A DNA stretch of 32,617 bases, taken from positions 1-32,617 of the forward strand of contig JAQYVW010000035.1 in NCBI GenBank assembly GCA_030145325.1, read 5' to 3'. The position numbers were made by a program, and so were the translations under genes. The notes below the pieces were generated by a model. That model saw only the letters and a program-made list of their open reading frames with translations, had not been told where the DNA came from and made no database searches. Positions within the stretch are counted from its first letter, which is position 1; each line of letters begins with the position of its first letter. Origin of the DNA: Desulfurivibrionaceae bacterium. GTDB lineage: Bacteria; Desulfobacterota; Desulfobulbia; Desulfobulbales; UBA5123. Shown here piece after piece: positions 24,378 to 32,617 of this stretch.

Positions 24378-26828
24378 ATGGGAAAACACGATGAGGACTT
24401 CATTCTTTGGTTTGACGACATCGGCATTGATGATGTTGCGATGGTGGGCGGCAAGAACGCTTCACTTGGCGAGATGTACCAGCATCTGACTTCCAAAGGC
24501 GTGGCCGTTCCGCACGGTTTTGCCATTACTGCTCATGCATACCGCCATCTGTTGAAGACAGCAGGGGTTGAGCAGGCCATTCTTGATGCTCTTGAGGGTC
24601 TCGATACCCACGATTTGCATAACTTACAGGCCAGGGGCGAGAAGGTGCGGGACATTATCCGGACCGCTGAGTTCCCCGAAGATCTGCGCAAGGAGATCGA
24701 AATATCCTACAAAAAGATGGAAGAAGAATACGGCGGCGATGTCGCTGTTGCCGTTCGTTCCTCTGCCACCGCTGAGGATTTGCCCGATGCCTCCTTTGCT
24801 GGTCAGCAGGAAACCTATCTGAACATTCGCGGCATGGATGCCCTTATCGATAACTGTCGCAAGTGTTTTGCCAGTCTCTTCACTAACCGCGCTATCTCCT
24901 ACCGTCACGACAAGGGTTTTGGACAGTTTGACGTTTATCTCTCCATCGTTGTCCAGAAGATGGTTCGCAGCGATTCTTCCAGTTCTGGCGTTATCTTCTC
25001 CATTGACACCGAGAGCGGTTTCGAAGACGCCGTCTTTCTAACTGGCGCTTGGGGGCTTGGCGAGAACGTGGTTCAGGGTGCAGTTAACCCCGATGAGTAC
25101 TACGTTTTCAAGCCCACCTTGAAGGAAGGCAAGCGGCCGGTGGTCAGCAAGCGGGTGGGCAGTAAAGAGATCAAGATGATCTACGACAACGATCCCAATA
25201 CCGAAGAGCCGGTGAAGAATATCCCTACCACTCCAGAAGAGCGGGGTAGTTACGTCATCAGCGATGACGAGATTCTGCAATTGGCTAATTGGGCCTGCAT
25301 TATTGAAGATCACTACAAGAAGGGCATGGATATCGAGTGGGCCAAGGATGGCGACGGTGTTAACGTCGGCACCGGCAAGCTCTTCATCGTCCAAGCTCGT
25401 CCTGAAACCGTTCACTCCCAGAGTAACAAGGGCGTGATGGAGACCTACAAGCTTAAAGAAACCGGTGGCAAGGTGCTGGTGGAAGGTTTGGCGGTAGGCG
25501 CTAAGATCGGCCAGGGTGAGGCTAACGTCATCAATGATGTCGTTGATATTCACGACTTCAAGAAGGGCCAGGTTCTGGTCACCGATATGACCGATCCCGA
25601 TTGGGAGCCGATCATGAAGATTGCCGGTGCCATCGTTACCAACCGTGGCGGTCGAACCTGTCATGCGGCGATTATTTCCCGTGAGCTTGGTATCCCCTGT
25701 GTTATCGGTACTGGCGACGGTACCAGCAAGATCACCGCTGGTCAGGATATCACCGTTTCTTCCGCCGAAGGCGAGACCGGTAATGTTTACGAAGGTCTGC
25801 TGGACTTCGAGATTGAGCGTCTTGACCTGGGTGATTTGCCCGCCACCAAGACCAAGATCATGATGAACCTGGCTATCCCCGAGAAGGCTTTCACTGAGTG
25901 TCAGATCCCTAACGACGGCGTGGGCCTGGCTCGCGAGGAGTTCGTTATCAACTCCCATATCGGCATCCATCCCCTTGCTCTCTATAACTTTGAAGAGTTG
26001 AAAGGAAAGGCCGGTAGTGATGCCAATGTGGCCGCCGTGGTTAAAGAGATCGAGGCGCGCACCACCGCTTATCCCGAGGACAAGAAGCAGTTCTTCATCG
26101 ATAAGGTAGCCGAGGGTGTTGGGCGGATTGCGGCAGGTTTTTACCCCAAGGATGTTATCGTTCGTCTTTCCGATTTCAAATCCAATGAGTACGCCAATCT
26201 GGTGGGCGGCACCTTCTATGAGCCTCAGGAAGAGAACCCCATGATCGGCTGGCGTGGCGCTTCCCGTTACTACGATCCTAAGTATCGTCCCGCTTTCGAG
26301 TTGGAGTGCAAGGGGTTGCTTAAGGCTCGTAACGACATGGGTCTCAACAACATCAAGTTGATGGTGCCATTCTGCCGGACCCCGGAAGAGGGCAAGAAGG
26401 TTATCCAGGTCTTGAAGGAATGCGGCCTGGTGCAGGGTGAGAACGGTCTGGAGCTCTACGTGATGTGCGAGATTCCATCCAACGTTATCTGCGCTGACGC
26501 CTTTGCCGACATCTTCGACGGCTTCTCCATCGGTTCCAACGATCTTACCCAGTTGGCTTACGGCCTTGATCGCGACTCCGGTCTCATCGCCGGTATCGCC
26601 GATGAGCGTCACGACGCAGTGAAGTTGTTGATCAAGATGGTCATCGACACCGCCAAACGGCGTGGCAAGAAGATCGGTATCTGTGGCCAGGGGCCGTCCG
26701 ATTTTCCCGATTTTGCCACCTTCCTGGTGGAGTGCGGCATCGACTCCATGAGTTTGATTCCCGATACTGCAGTCAAGACCCGTTTGGCTGTTGCGGCCAA
26801 GGAAAAAGAGATGGGCATTAACCCCTGA
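24378..26828 (+). CDS. ppsA: Phosphoenolpyruvate synthase (pyruvate, water dikinase)
   Basis: Enzyme of 816 residues making PEP, AMP and phosphate from pyruvate and ATP, the entry to gluconeogenesis. N-terminal ATP-grasp part: LWFDDIGIDDVAMVGGKNAS and AVRSSATAEDLPDASFAGQQ. The phosphohistidine domain has His429 in GGRTCHAAIISREL, and the C-terminal PEP domain has the catalytic Cys769 in IGICGQGPSD. The pattern fits PpsA (792 residues in E. coli) rather than pyruvate phosphate dikinase. I chose ATG 24378, nine bases after AGGAG; ATG 24369 touches that site. Codon use is strongly biased, consistent with high expression, and leaves a long open antisense frame. The divergent neighbour is a phosphohexomutase. 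Confidence 0.96.
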   Translation: MGKHDEDFILWFDDIGIDDVAMVGGKNASLGEMYQHLTSKGVAVPHGFAITAHAYRHLLKTAGVEQAILDALEGLDTHDLHNLQARGEKVRDIIRTAEFPEDLRKEIEISYKKMEEEYGGDVAVAVRSSATAEDLPDASFAGQQETYLNIRGMDALIDNCRKCFASLFTNRAISYRHDKGFGQFDVYLSIVVQKMVRSDSSSSGVIFSIDTESGFEDAVFLTGAWGLGENVVQGAVNPDEYYVFKPTLKEGKRPVVSKRVGSKEIKMIYDNDPNTEEPVKNIPTTPEERGSYVISDDEILQLANWACIIEDHYKKGMDIEWAKDGDGVNVGTGKLFIVQARPETVHSQSNKGVMETYKLKETGGKVLVEGLAVGAKIGQGEANVINDVVDIHDFKKGQVLVTDMTDPDWEPIMKIAGAIVTNRGGRTCHAAIISRELGIPCVIGTGDGTSKITAGQDITVSSAEGETGNVYEGLLDFEIERLDLGDLPATKTKIMMNLAIPEKAFTECQIPNDGVGLAREEFVINSHIGIHPLALYNFEELKGKAGSDANVAAVVKEIEARTTAYPEDKKQFFIDKVAEGVGRIAAGFYPKDVIVRLSDFKSNEYANLVGGTFYEPQEENPMIGWRGASRYYDPKYRPAFELECKGLLKARNDMGLNNIKLMVPFCRTPEEGKKVIQVLKECGLVQGENGLELYVMCEIPSNVICADAFADIFDGFSIGSNDLTQLAYGLDRDSGLIAGIADERHDAVKLLIKMVIDTAKRRGKKIGICGQGPSDFPDFATFLVECGIDSMSLIPDTAVKTRLAVAAKEKEMGINP

Positions 26829-26866
26829 TCTTTCTCGGGCCTTAGGCTCGATCAGCAGTAATAATA

Positions 26867-26904
26867 AAGCGGCGCATGACTTCAAGTCATGCGCCGCTTT
26901 TCTT
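26867..26904. terminator. Bidirectional terminator between ppsA and the STT3-like gene
   Basis: AAGCGGCGCATGACTT (26867-26882) and its exact inverse (26884-26899) form a near-perfect palindrome, with T-rich sequence to the right and A-rich sequence to the left. It can end ppsA transcripts on the plus strand and the converging STT3-like transcript on the minus strand. Confidence 0.85.
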
Positions 26905-26947
26905 TTATGGTTCAACCTTTCCGGTGGAGATGAAAAGGCGAGGTGTT

Positions 26948-29035
26948 TTATTGAGGAGTAAAAGACTCACCTTTTACCGCCCAAATTTGATACAAGGGCA
27001 TTTTTAGGTAGATGGGGCGAAAGTATTTTGGATCATATGTCGATTGTGCGTAGAGGCGGCTGGCTATGGATTGGGAGATGGCTTGATCCATAAGAACGCC
27101 GGAGTTGGCAGACTTGTTCATTACGAATCGATAGCCATGTTGCTGAGCATAATTTTTTTCCAGATATTGTTTGTTGTTCATGTACAACACCTGCTTAAGT
27201 GGGTAGGAAGCGTTTGTGGTTTTGGCAATGCCGCGGTTGAGGTCTATGTCTAATTCTTTATTAACGATATGGCCGTTGCTTTCCTGCAGATGGGTGAACG
27301 GTTGGTAAAGATATGTCTGTCCCGTCTGTTTGCTGAAATCCCAGTTGCCGTGGTAGAACCATCCCAGTTGAATATTTGCGATATCAAGCCACAGATACAC
27401 TGGCCGTTGGCTGACAGGGAAGAAGAAACTCAGCCACTGCTCGACCTCGTTTTTCCTAATCAGTTCGGATTGGAGGATGATTTCGTATCCCCCCTCAGGG
27501 CCTGCCGCAAAAACTTTTCTCATTAAAGAGAAACAGCGGGGCCAGTTTTGATGGCATAGATTGTAAACCTTGTCCACTCCGGCCATCCCTTTTTCGGCGT
27601 AAAATTGCATCCAGTTGGCCGCCATTCGGTAGTCATTGCTGGCCAAGGGAACTGCGAGGATGAAGATGTGTTTACCGTAATGGATTGAGCCGTCCGCAAT
27701 GGTTCCTCTTTTGGTATAATATTCAAGTGGATACCCATACCCCCAACTTGTCCAGATCACCGCGTTCGCTGGGGTCTTTTGCGCAATGATCGCCATGGCT
27801 TCATGTTGAAAAGGGAACCGGGCTGGGGCTTGACCATCGTCACGGCGTAGCTCTTTAATGTTCGGCAAGGCGATCATGGACAGAGAGAGAATGGCTAAAA
27901 TTTTTATCAACAGAGAGCGATCAGTCCGTCGCCAAAGTTCATAAAAAATTGCGGCCAGGCCAAGGGCAGTTATTGGGGCCAAGAAAATAATGAAGCGATT
28001 GGCAAATATCGACATGGCGCCGATTGCGGCAGGAATAAGCAAGAATAAGCTTTCTTTTTTCCATCGAAATACCAAGACCACAAATCCCAAGAGAGCAATG
28101 AGCAATCCCCCAATACTGCCTGTTGTCCTTGCGGCTATCTCTGCCAGGGGCGCTGCCTTCTGTTCGCCAACGCCAACACCGACCAAGGGGAACGGTGAGG
28201 GGTTGTTCTTGGTAATGTAGAGGAACATGTCTGAAATTTTTGACGATAAATAACTTCCTTGCCAAAAAAGGATAACGGTAGTGATGATCCCGAGGAGAAT
28301 CATGAACTTGACCCTTTCCTTGGAATTTTTCGGGCGATAGAAGAGAAGAATAGCGATGGCTAAAGGACAAAAGAAGGCAACGGCTACAACCTGAATAGCC
28401 ATTCCCCACCACCAGACTCCAAGGAAGAGACAGCAGACACTGGCCAGTAAATATCGATATCTTGAACTTGTGGTGGTGGTGGCGAAGCGATGGAGTAGAG
28501 CCGCAAAGGAACAAACAAGGGTAACATTCAGACAGTCGGTATCATACCAGCCGATGGCGGTTCGCGACGAGTATCCGCAAGAAAGAAGCGCAAATAGGGC
28601 AGCGACCAGTCCGGTGGTCGTGTCGCCGTAACTCTTGCCTAGAACATATACGGGCCACGCCAGGAGGATCCCCAGAAAAGCAGGAAGTATTAAGGCTATC
28701 CATTCCAGAGAGAAGGGAGTTACCTTGGCGACGGCGTAGGTCAATACAGATAATAAAGGCGGCGGGGTGGGACGGTTGACGCCAGCAGGGATAGCACGGT
28801 TGATATCAACGGGATCGTAAGTATCCTCCAGAAGGTCTCTAGCCAGCTGCAGATAGTAGAAGCCGTCTTGGGTAAGGATTAAAGGTGTTTCTTGGTAGTA
28901 AAATCTTTCGGGGTGGTCGTGCCAGTAAAATAAGTTGTCAACCCGAACAAAGAGACCTGCCGCCAGTACACAAAAAAACATTAAACCGATGAATAGGCGT
29001 CGTTTTATGAGAGAATCAGAGTCGTCGTGGGGCAA
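26948..29035 (-). CDS. STT3/PglB-family oligosaccharyltransferase with altered WWD motif
   Basis: Membrane protein of 695 residues, with about a dozen hydrophobic segments up to residue 390 and a soluble periplasmic C-terminal domain. The family transfers a lipid-linked glycan to Asn. Asp57 in TQDGFYYL and Asp165/Asp167 in GWYDTDCLN match the metal and catalytic sites of PglB, and APLAEIAART resembles the loop holding the catalytic Glu. The sequon-binding WWDYG motif is replaced by SWGYG (430-434, in WTSWGYGYPLEYYT), so both the first Trp and the Asp are lost. It starts with TTG after AAGGA. No pgl glycan-assembly genes are nearby, so the donor must come from elsewhere. The family is secure; substrate specificity, and even activity on Asn, is uncertain. 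Confidence 0.85.
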   Translation of the reverse strand: MPHDDSDSLIKRRLFIGLMFFCVLAAGLFVRVDNLFYWHDHPERFYYQETPLILTQDGFYYLQLARDLLEDTYDPVDINRAIPAGVNRPTPPPLLSVLTYAVAKVTPFSLEWIALILPAFLGILLAWPVYVLGKSYGDTTTGLVAALFALLSCGYSSRTAIGWYDTDCLNVTLVCSFAALLHRFATTTTSSRYRYLLASVCCLFLGVWWWGMAIQVVAVAFFCPLAIAILLFYRPKNSKERVKFMILLGIITTVILFWQGSYLSSKISDMFLYITKNNPSPFPLVGVGVGEQKAAPLAEIAARTTGSIGGLLIALLGFVVLVFRWKKESLFLLIPAAIGAMSIFANRFIIFLAPITALGLAAIFYELWRRTDRSLLIKILAILSLSMIALPNIKELRRDDGQAPARFPFQHEAMAIIAQKTPANAVIWTSWGYGYPLEYYTKRGTIADGSIHYGKHIFILAVPLASNDYRMAANWMQFYAEKGMAGVDKVYNLCHQNWPRCFSLMRKVFAAGPEGGYEIILQSELIRKNEVEQWLSFFFPVSQRPVYLWLDIANIQLGWFYHGNWDFSKQTGQTYLYQPFTHLQESNGHIVNKELDIDLNRGIAKTTNASYPLKQVLYMNNKQYLEKNYAQQHGYRFVMNKSANSGVLMDQAISQSIASRLYAQSTYDPKYFRPIYLKMPLYQIWAVKGESFTPQ

Positions 29036-29081
29036 GTCTAAATCCTTGAGGGCGCCGATTGAAACCGGTCAGTAGGCGGGA

Positions 29082-29255
29082 ATGCAAGTGTCATCGGTGG
29101 CAATCTTTCAAGCTATCCTGATTTTGGCATCGTTCTTGGTCGGCATGGGTAGCGTTGCTCTTGTTGAATTAAAAGTTGCCGGAGAGATGTTCTCCCCATG
29201 GGATTATGATGACCTGCGGTCATGGCTTGTTAAACCTACAAATAATCACGATTGA
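29082..29255 (+). CDS. Possible small membrane protein (57 residues)
   Basis: An open frame of 57 residues has a single hydrophobic helix (about 7-28, ILILASFLVGMGSVALVEL) and a soluble acidic and aromatic tail (MFSPWDYDDLRSWL). Start ATG 29082 with a weak AGGCGGG upstream. The residue pattern looks like a real protein, and I do not recognise it. Against it: it lies in the gap before the leftward STT3-like gene, where leader or promoter sequence is expected, and its end overlaps the convergent small gene by 20 bases. The hairpins GGAGA/TCTCC and ATGACC/GGTCAT in the same DNA could be the functional part instead. Confidence 0.35.
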   Translation: MQVSSVAIFQAILILASFLVGMGSVALVELKVAGEMFSPWDYDDLRSWLVKPTNNHD

Positions 29256-29394
29256 TCCGGCAGCCGAGATAGACCCCCAGTAGATTGCCGACAAAGCTCG
29301 TCATGTAGGCGGTCATCATGCTGATATGCCCGCCTAGCCACCAGCCAAGAGAGCCGAAAATCGTAATACTGGTTAACAGACATATTTTTTTCAC
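29236..29394 (-). CDS. Small glycine-rich two-helix membrane protein (52 residues)
   Basis: A 52-residue frame starts at GTG 29394 with AGGG about nine bases upstream: VKKICLLTS, then helix ITIFGSLGWWLGGHI, a short MMTAYMT turn, and helix SFVGNLLGVYLGCRI ending in NRDYL. The lysines at the start, the two Gly-zipper helices and the basic end fit a family of short conserved membrane proteins that I recall from related bacteria but cannot name. A well-formed promoter lies 92 bases upstream on the same strand. It precedes the STT3-like gene by 200 bases in the same direction, so both may share that promoter. Function is unknown. Confidence 0.6.
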   Translation of the reverse strand: MKKICLLTSITIFGSLGWWLGGHISMMTAYMTSFVGNLLGVYLGCRINRDYL

Positions 29395-29485
29395 TTGGAT
29401 ACCCTGTGGGGACGGTATGGCATTAACTGTGGAGACAATTGGTAAGGATAGCGGGCTGTCCCTCAGCCATTCTCATTAGTCTCTA

Positions 29486-29514
29486 AAATTAAACTTGCGC
29501 ACTTATAATGTCAA
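29486..29514 (-). promoter_or_regulatory. Sigma70-type promoter for the small membrane protein gene
   Basis: On the minus strand TTGACA (29509-29514) is a perfect -35 box, 17 bases from TAATTT (29486-29491). The leader of about 85 bases contains the hairpin GGCTG-AGGGA-CAGCC and an outer GAGAC/GTCTC pairing. The promoter faces the small gene and beyond it the STT3-like gene. Confidence 0.6.
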
Positions 29515-29770
29515 CTAGTGTCGCGTTAAGGATGAAATGCGGTGAAGTTGTGCCACGATTCTTTTGTCCTGAGGATCATCAGTTTTCCATACCGATATTT
29601 TAAGAAAAAAGTGAGCTCTGCCAGGAATTCGAGTATATTGTTAATTTGTTTTGCTGGCAGTTCAGCATTCCATGGGCGTTGTTACTTCCCTGGTTCCCCT
29701 CGTTTATACATCTAAAACCTGACTCACCATGCGCAAATGAGATCATGGTTCCAGAAACAAGGATCTGTGC
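29515..29770. other. Intergenic stretch without a recognised gene
   Basis: This 256-base gap lies between the divergent small gene and rlmA. I see no supported gene; a frame on the minus strand from 30190 runs through it but is mostly antisense to rlmA. It should hold the rlmA promoter, which I could not place. Confidence 0.4.
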
Positions 29771-30640
29771 ATGACATCTATTTTGCAGTGCCCCGTTTGT
29801 CGATTGACCCTGCAGCGAACAACCGCTGGCTACCAGTGCGCAGCGAAGCATAACTTTGATGCAGCCCGGCAGGGTTATGTTAATCTTGTTCTGGCCCATA
29901 AAAAACACTCCAAAGAGCCTGGGGACGACCCAGAGATGATCCAGAGCCGGAGAAGGTTTTTGAACCTCGGCTATTATGACCAAGTATCTGATCGTCTCAA
30001 CGAGACTGTTTGTGCCGCTCTTCCTGCTATGGGATGTAGTAGCGGTAGCAGCGTCCTTGATGCCGGTTGCGGTGAAGGTTTTTATCTCCAGCGGCTGAAA
30101 AGTGCTCTGGCCTATGGTCGTGAAGCGCATTCCCCCATTTTGTTTCACGGTGTCGATGTCTCTAAGTTTGCGGTTCGTCAGGCCACCCATCGTGATCGGG
30201 GTATGGATTGGTTCGTTGCCAGCATCAACGACTTGCCTTTTATTGATTCATCGCTGGATATCGTTCTGAATATCTTTTCGCCCGCCAACATCGCTGAATT
30301 TGCCAGAATCCTTAAGCCAAGTGGTAGTCTCGTTTTTGTCAGCCCCGGCCCCCGTCATCTCTACGGCTTGCGGGAGGTCATCTATCCGGTGACCAGAGAG
30401 CATGAAGAACCTACGATCCTCAAGAAGGCCGAAGAGCTTTTTGCTCTTTCCTCCGTGGACAGGATCACTTATCAACTGGAGCTCAATAGTAATCAGGTGA
30501 TCATGGATTTGTTGGCGATGACCCCTTATTTCTGGAACATTAATCGAGAGACCAAAGTCAAGGTGGCGGCTCTGGATCATCTGGCTTTGGATGTGGATGT
30601 AGAGATTCGTGTTTTCAATAAAAAGGTGGTGAAGCTGTAG
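29771..30640 (+). CDS. rlmA: 23S rRNA (guanine-N1)-methyltransferase RlmA-like
   Basis: SAM-dependent methyltransferase of 289 residues. The N-terminal zinc finger has Cys7, Cys10, Cys23 and His27 (CPVC...C...H), as in RlmA, which methylates G745 (or G748 in the RlmA-II branch) in helix 35 of 23S rRNA. It is followed by FDAARQGYVNLV and the family stretch DDPEMIQSRRRFLNLGYY. The SAM loop is VLDAGCGEGFY and the later motif is FSPANIAEFARILKPSG. Length is slightly above the 269 of E. coli. ATG with AAGGA seven bases upstream. It stands alone, convergent with the second histidine kinase. RlmA-I and RlmA-II cannot be separated by eye. Confidence 0.9.
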   Translation: MTSILQCPVCRLTLQRTTAGYQCAAKHNFDAARQGYVNLVLAHKKHSKEPGDDPEMIQSRRRFLNLGYYDQVSDRLNETVCAALPAMGCSSGSSVLDAGCGEGFYLQRLKSALAYGREAHSPILFHGVDVSKFAVRQATHRDRGMDWFVASINDLPFIDSSLDIVLNIFSPANIAEFARILKPSGSLVFVSPGPRHLYGLREVIYPVTREHEEPTILKKAEELFALSSVDRITYQLELNSNQVIMDLLAMTPYFWNINRETKVKVAALDHLALDVDVEIRVFNKKVVKL

Positions 30641-30679
30641 CGCTGGCGGGCTGAGGACTGTGGTGGGGCTAGGGTTGTT

Positions 30680-32617
30680 TTATTCTGTTGCCAATCTATC
30701 TGGTGACGAAAGATGTTTGCTGACGACCTTGATCAGTTCTTCCGAGCGGATGGGCTTTGATAGGTAATCGTCCATACCTGCGTCAAGGCAGCGATCTCTG
30801 TCTTCTTTGCGAGCATGCGCGGTGAGAGCGATGATGGGGATGTGGCCACCATTTCCCTTTTCTCTGGCGCGGATGGCGGTGGTGGTTTCGTAGCCATCCA
30901 TTTCCGGCATTTGGACATCCATCAGGATGAGATGGAAGGTGTCGGTTGGGAACAAGGCCAGGGCATCTTGTCCATCATCTGCTGTGGTTACTCGCCAATT
31001 CTGTTGTTTGATAATCTCAGAGGCCAGGGTTCGGTTGATGTATTCGTCTTCAACTAAGAGGATGTGAAGGTCTTTTGACTGGATTTTTGTTGCCCCCGGC
31101 AACGGTTCATTCTGTGCTGGTAAGTCTTGATAGGGCAAGGAACTGACCCCGAAGCGGGCGGTAAAATTGAAGGTAGTACAGTTTTCTTGGGTTATCTCTT
31201 GTTGAGCGGGGTTATGTTCAGCGGCAAGGTCGGTATTCTCAAGCCAGATCTTGCCATCCATCATTCCAACCAACTGGGAGCAGATCGTTAAGCCAAGGCC
31301 GGTGCCGCCATATTTGCGGCTGAATGAACCGTCAGCCTGACAGAACGGTTTGAAGATTGCCTCGCGCTTGTTGGAATCAATGCCTATGCCAGTGTCTCGA
31401 ACCGCAAAGTGCAGTTGTACCGCAGCATCTTGTTCTTCATGGAGGCAGACCTGAATGGTCACGGACCCTTTTTCGGTGAACTTGATCCCGTTATTGACCA
31501 GATTGATTATCACCTGAATCAGTCGTCCCGGGTCGCCCACCAGTGAGTCGGGAATTTGTTCGTCAATGTGCCAGGCAAGGGTTATTGATTTCTCCTCAGC
31601 TTTGATGCGCAGGAGACCCAAGGCACTATTGATGGTCTTTCTGAGGGAGAAAGGCGTATTTTCCAGTTCTAGTTTGCCCGCTTCGATCTTGGAAAAATCA
31701 AGAATCTCATTGACGATGTAGAGTAGGCGATCCGCAGAGTCTTTGATCATGGAGAGAAAGTTTCGATTCTGTGTCGAGGTGATTTTTTGCAGGACAATGT
31801 CGGTGAAGCCGATAATGCCGTTTAGTGGAGTACGGATCTCATGACTCATGTTGGCCAGGAATTCACTTTTGGCCCGACTTGCCGCTTCTGCTTCCTCCTT
31901 GGCTTGTAAAAATTCCTTGTTACGTATAGCCAGCGTTCTCTGCACCCGTTTGCGGTTTTTTTCCTCGCTACTGCGATGGATGATTTCGTTGAGAATGGGG
32001 GCGATGTGCCTGGCAATGGCTTCGAGTAGTTTGCGGTCATCGTCGGAGAACCCTGATTTTTTATTGGCCACCTGCAAGGTGCCGATCAATTTTTTTTGAT
32101 GGAGAATGGGGACACCCAGCCAGTTTTTAATGGCAATGTCACCTTCTGGAGTGGCAAAGGGGTGACAGGACAACATGGATTTATCGGTTAGTAATACCTT
32201 TCCCCACGCGCCTTGCCACTGTTCTGGGGGGAAAATGATATTTTTCTCCGACATTTGGCCTTTACCGTCAATGGTTCTGGTCATGGTTGGGCAGATCATC
32301 TCACCCTTTTCCCCAAGATAGCTAAAGATGCCTAGCCCGCACTGCATGCTGTTTAGGATGACCAGCAAAACCTCCCCGTACATTTTCTTCCCGGAAACGG
32401 TTAGGAAAACCTCGGAGATTCGGTTCCGCAGGGAAAGTTCTCTTTCTCGTTGGCGTAAGTCTTCCTCGGCTTCTTTTCTGGACAGGATTTCCTTAATCAG
32501 TTCATCGTTGACTAGAGCAAGATCGACAGTTCGTTCACTAACTCGCTCCTCAAGTTTCCGGTTGGCAAGTTGCAGCTCTTTTTTTGCCACCTTTCGTTCT
32601 TCAAATAGTTGGGCGTT
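30680..32617 (-). CDS. Hybrid sensor histidine kinase with GAF domain (5' end outside window)
   Basis: At least 645 residues; the frame stays open to the window edge through NAQLFEERK, so the GTG at 32590 is probably not the start. Seen in order: a coiled coil (LEERVSERT...), a GAF-type domain (about LLVILNSMQCGLGIFSYLG to NWLGVPILHQKKLIGTLQVA), a second coiled coil, HisKA ([16 protein letters not shown]), HATPase_c (NLVNNGIKFT, DTGIGID, GGTGLGLTI) and a C-terminal receiver (LMDVQMPEMDG, ALTAHARKEDR, Lys in LSKPI). The missing N-terminus probably carries a membrane or PAS/HAMP sensor. No partner regulator is visible. It converges with rlmA, with 39 bases between stops. Confidence 0.9.
   Translation of the reverse strand, partial: NAQLFEERKVAKKELQLANRKLEERVSERTVDLALVNDELIKEILSRKEAEEDLRQRERELSLRNRISEVFLTVSGKKMYGEVLLVILNSMQCGLGIFSYLGEKGEMICPTMTRTIDGKGQMSEKNIIFPPEQWQGAWGKVLLTDKSMLSCHPFATPEGDIAIKNWLGVPILHQKKLIGTLQVANKKSGFSDDDRKLLEAIARHIAPILNEIIHRSSEEKNRKRVQRTLAIRNKEFLQAKEEAEAASRAKSEFLANMSHEIRTPLNGIIGFTDIVLQKITSTQNRNFLSMIKDSADRLLYIVNEILDFSKIEAGKLELENTPFSLRKTINSALGLLRIKAEEKSITLAWHIDEQIPDSLVGDPGRLIQVIINLVNNGIKFTEKGSVTIQVCLHEEQDAAVQLHFAVRDTGIGIDSNKREAIFKPFCQADGSFSRKYGGTGLGLTICSQLVGMMDGKIWLENTDLAAEHNPAQQEITQENCTTFNFTARFGVSSLPYQDLPAQNEPLPGATKIQSKDLHILLVEDEYINRTLASEIIKQQNWRVTTADDGQDALALFPTDTFHLILMDVQMPEMDGYETTTAIRAREKGNGGHIPIIALTAHARKEDRDRCLDAGMDDYLSKPIRSEELIKVVSKHLSSPDRLATE

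Noticed and set aside
23979-24389. 136-codon minus-strand frame between the phosphohexomutase and ppsA
   Set aside because: Lies across the ppsA promoter and ribosome-binding site, with biased composition (Asn, Lys, Ser) and no motif. The last 30 residues look more protein-like, but there is no supporting evidence.
25038-26915. 625-codon open frame antisense to ppsA
   Set aside because: It mirrors the strongly biased codon use of ppsA, has no ribosome-binding site or recognisable domain, and ppsA itself has all catalytic motifs.

Overview
The window looks like chromosomal DNA from a Gram-negative anaerobe of the Desulfobacterota, perhaps near Desulfobulbaceae. This is inferred from three things: the gene order rpsB-tsf-pyrH-frr-uppS-cdsA-dxr-rseP-tsaB, two family-9 heptosyltransferases around gmhB, and an orphan PglB/STT3-type oligosaccharyltransferase. 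No searches were run, so the lineage is an inference. I see no rRNA, tRNA, CRISPR array, insertion sequence or prophage.

Region 1 (1-8640, + strand) is an envelope and signalling block. It holds a secreted FecR-domain protein with a TSP3-like calcium-binding segment, a 25-codon leader ORF whose stop overlaps the next start, an outer-membrane beta-barrel protein carrying a run of ten G, a CHASE2 class III adenylyl cyclase, and a small protein made of four 29-residue MshEN-like units. An FtsB/DivIC-like division protein and a PilZ protein follow. An outer-membrane and periplasmic module, a cAMP-forming enzyme and two candidate c-di-GMP effectors therefore sit side by side. This is the part of the window most likely to be an undescribed system.

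Region 2 (8641-11476) starts with an intrinsic terminator and an unexplained structured element between convergent genes. The minus-strand LPS inner-core operon waaF-gmhB-(waaC-like) follows, with overlapping start and stop codons.

Region 3 (11477-19544, + strand) is the conserved housekeeping cluster for translation (S2, EF-Ts, RRF), UMP kinase, undecaprenyl and phospholipid precursors, the MEP pathway, site-2 protease RseP and the t6A factor TsaB. It has a good sigma70-type promoter, a structured rpsB leader and an attenuator-like hairpin between rpsB and tsf.

Region 4 (19545-26904) holds a Cache-type hybrid histidine kinase, then a divergent pair of carbon-metabolism genes: a phosphoglucomutase/phosphomannomutase (-) and PEP synthase ppsA (+). 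The ppsA promoter has an inverted repeat around its -10 box. ppsA ends at a near-perfect bidirectional terminator.

Region 5 (26905-32617) holds the STT3/PglB-like transferase (-) with an altered WWD motif, two short ORFs (one with a convincing promoter), the 23S rRNA methyltransferase RlmA (+), and a second hybrid histidine kinase (-) whose N-terminus runs off the window.
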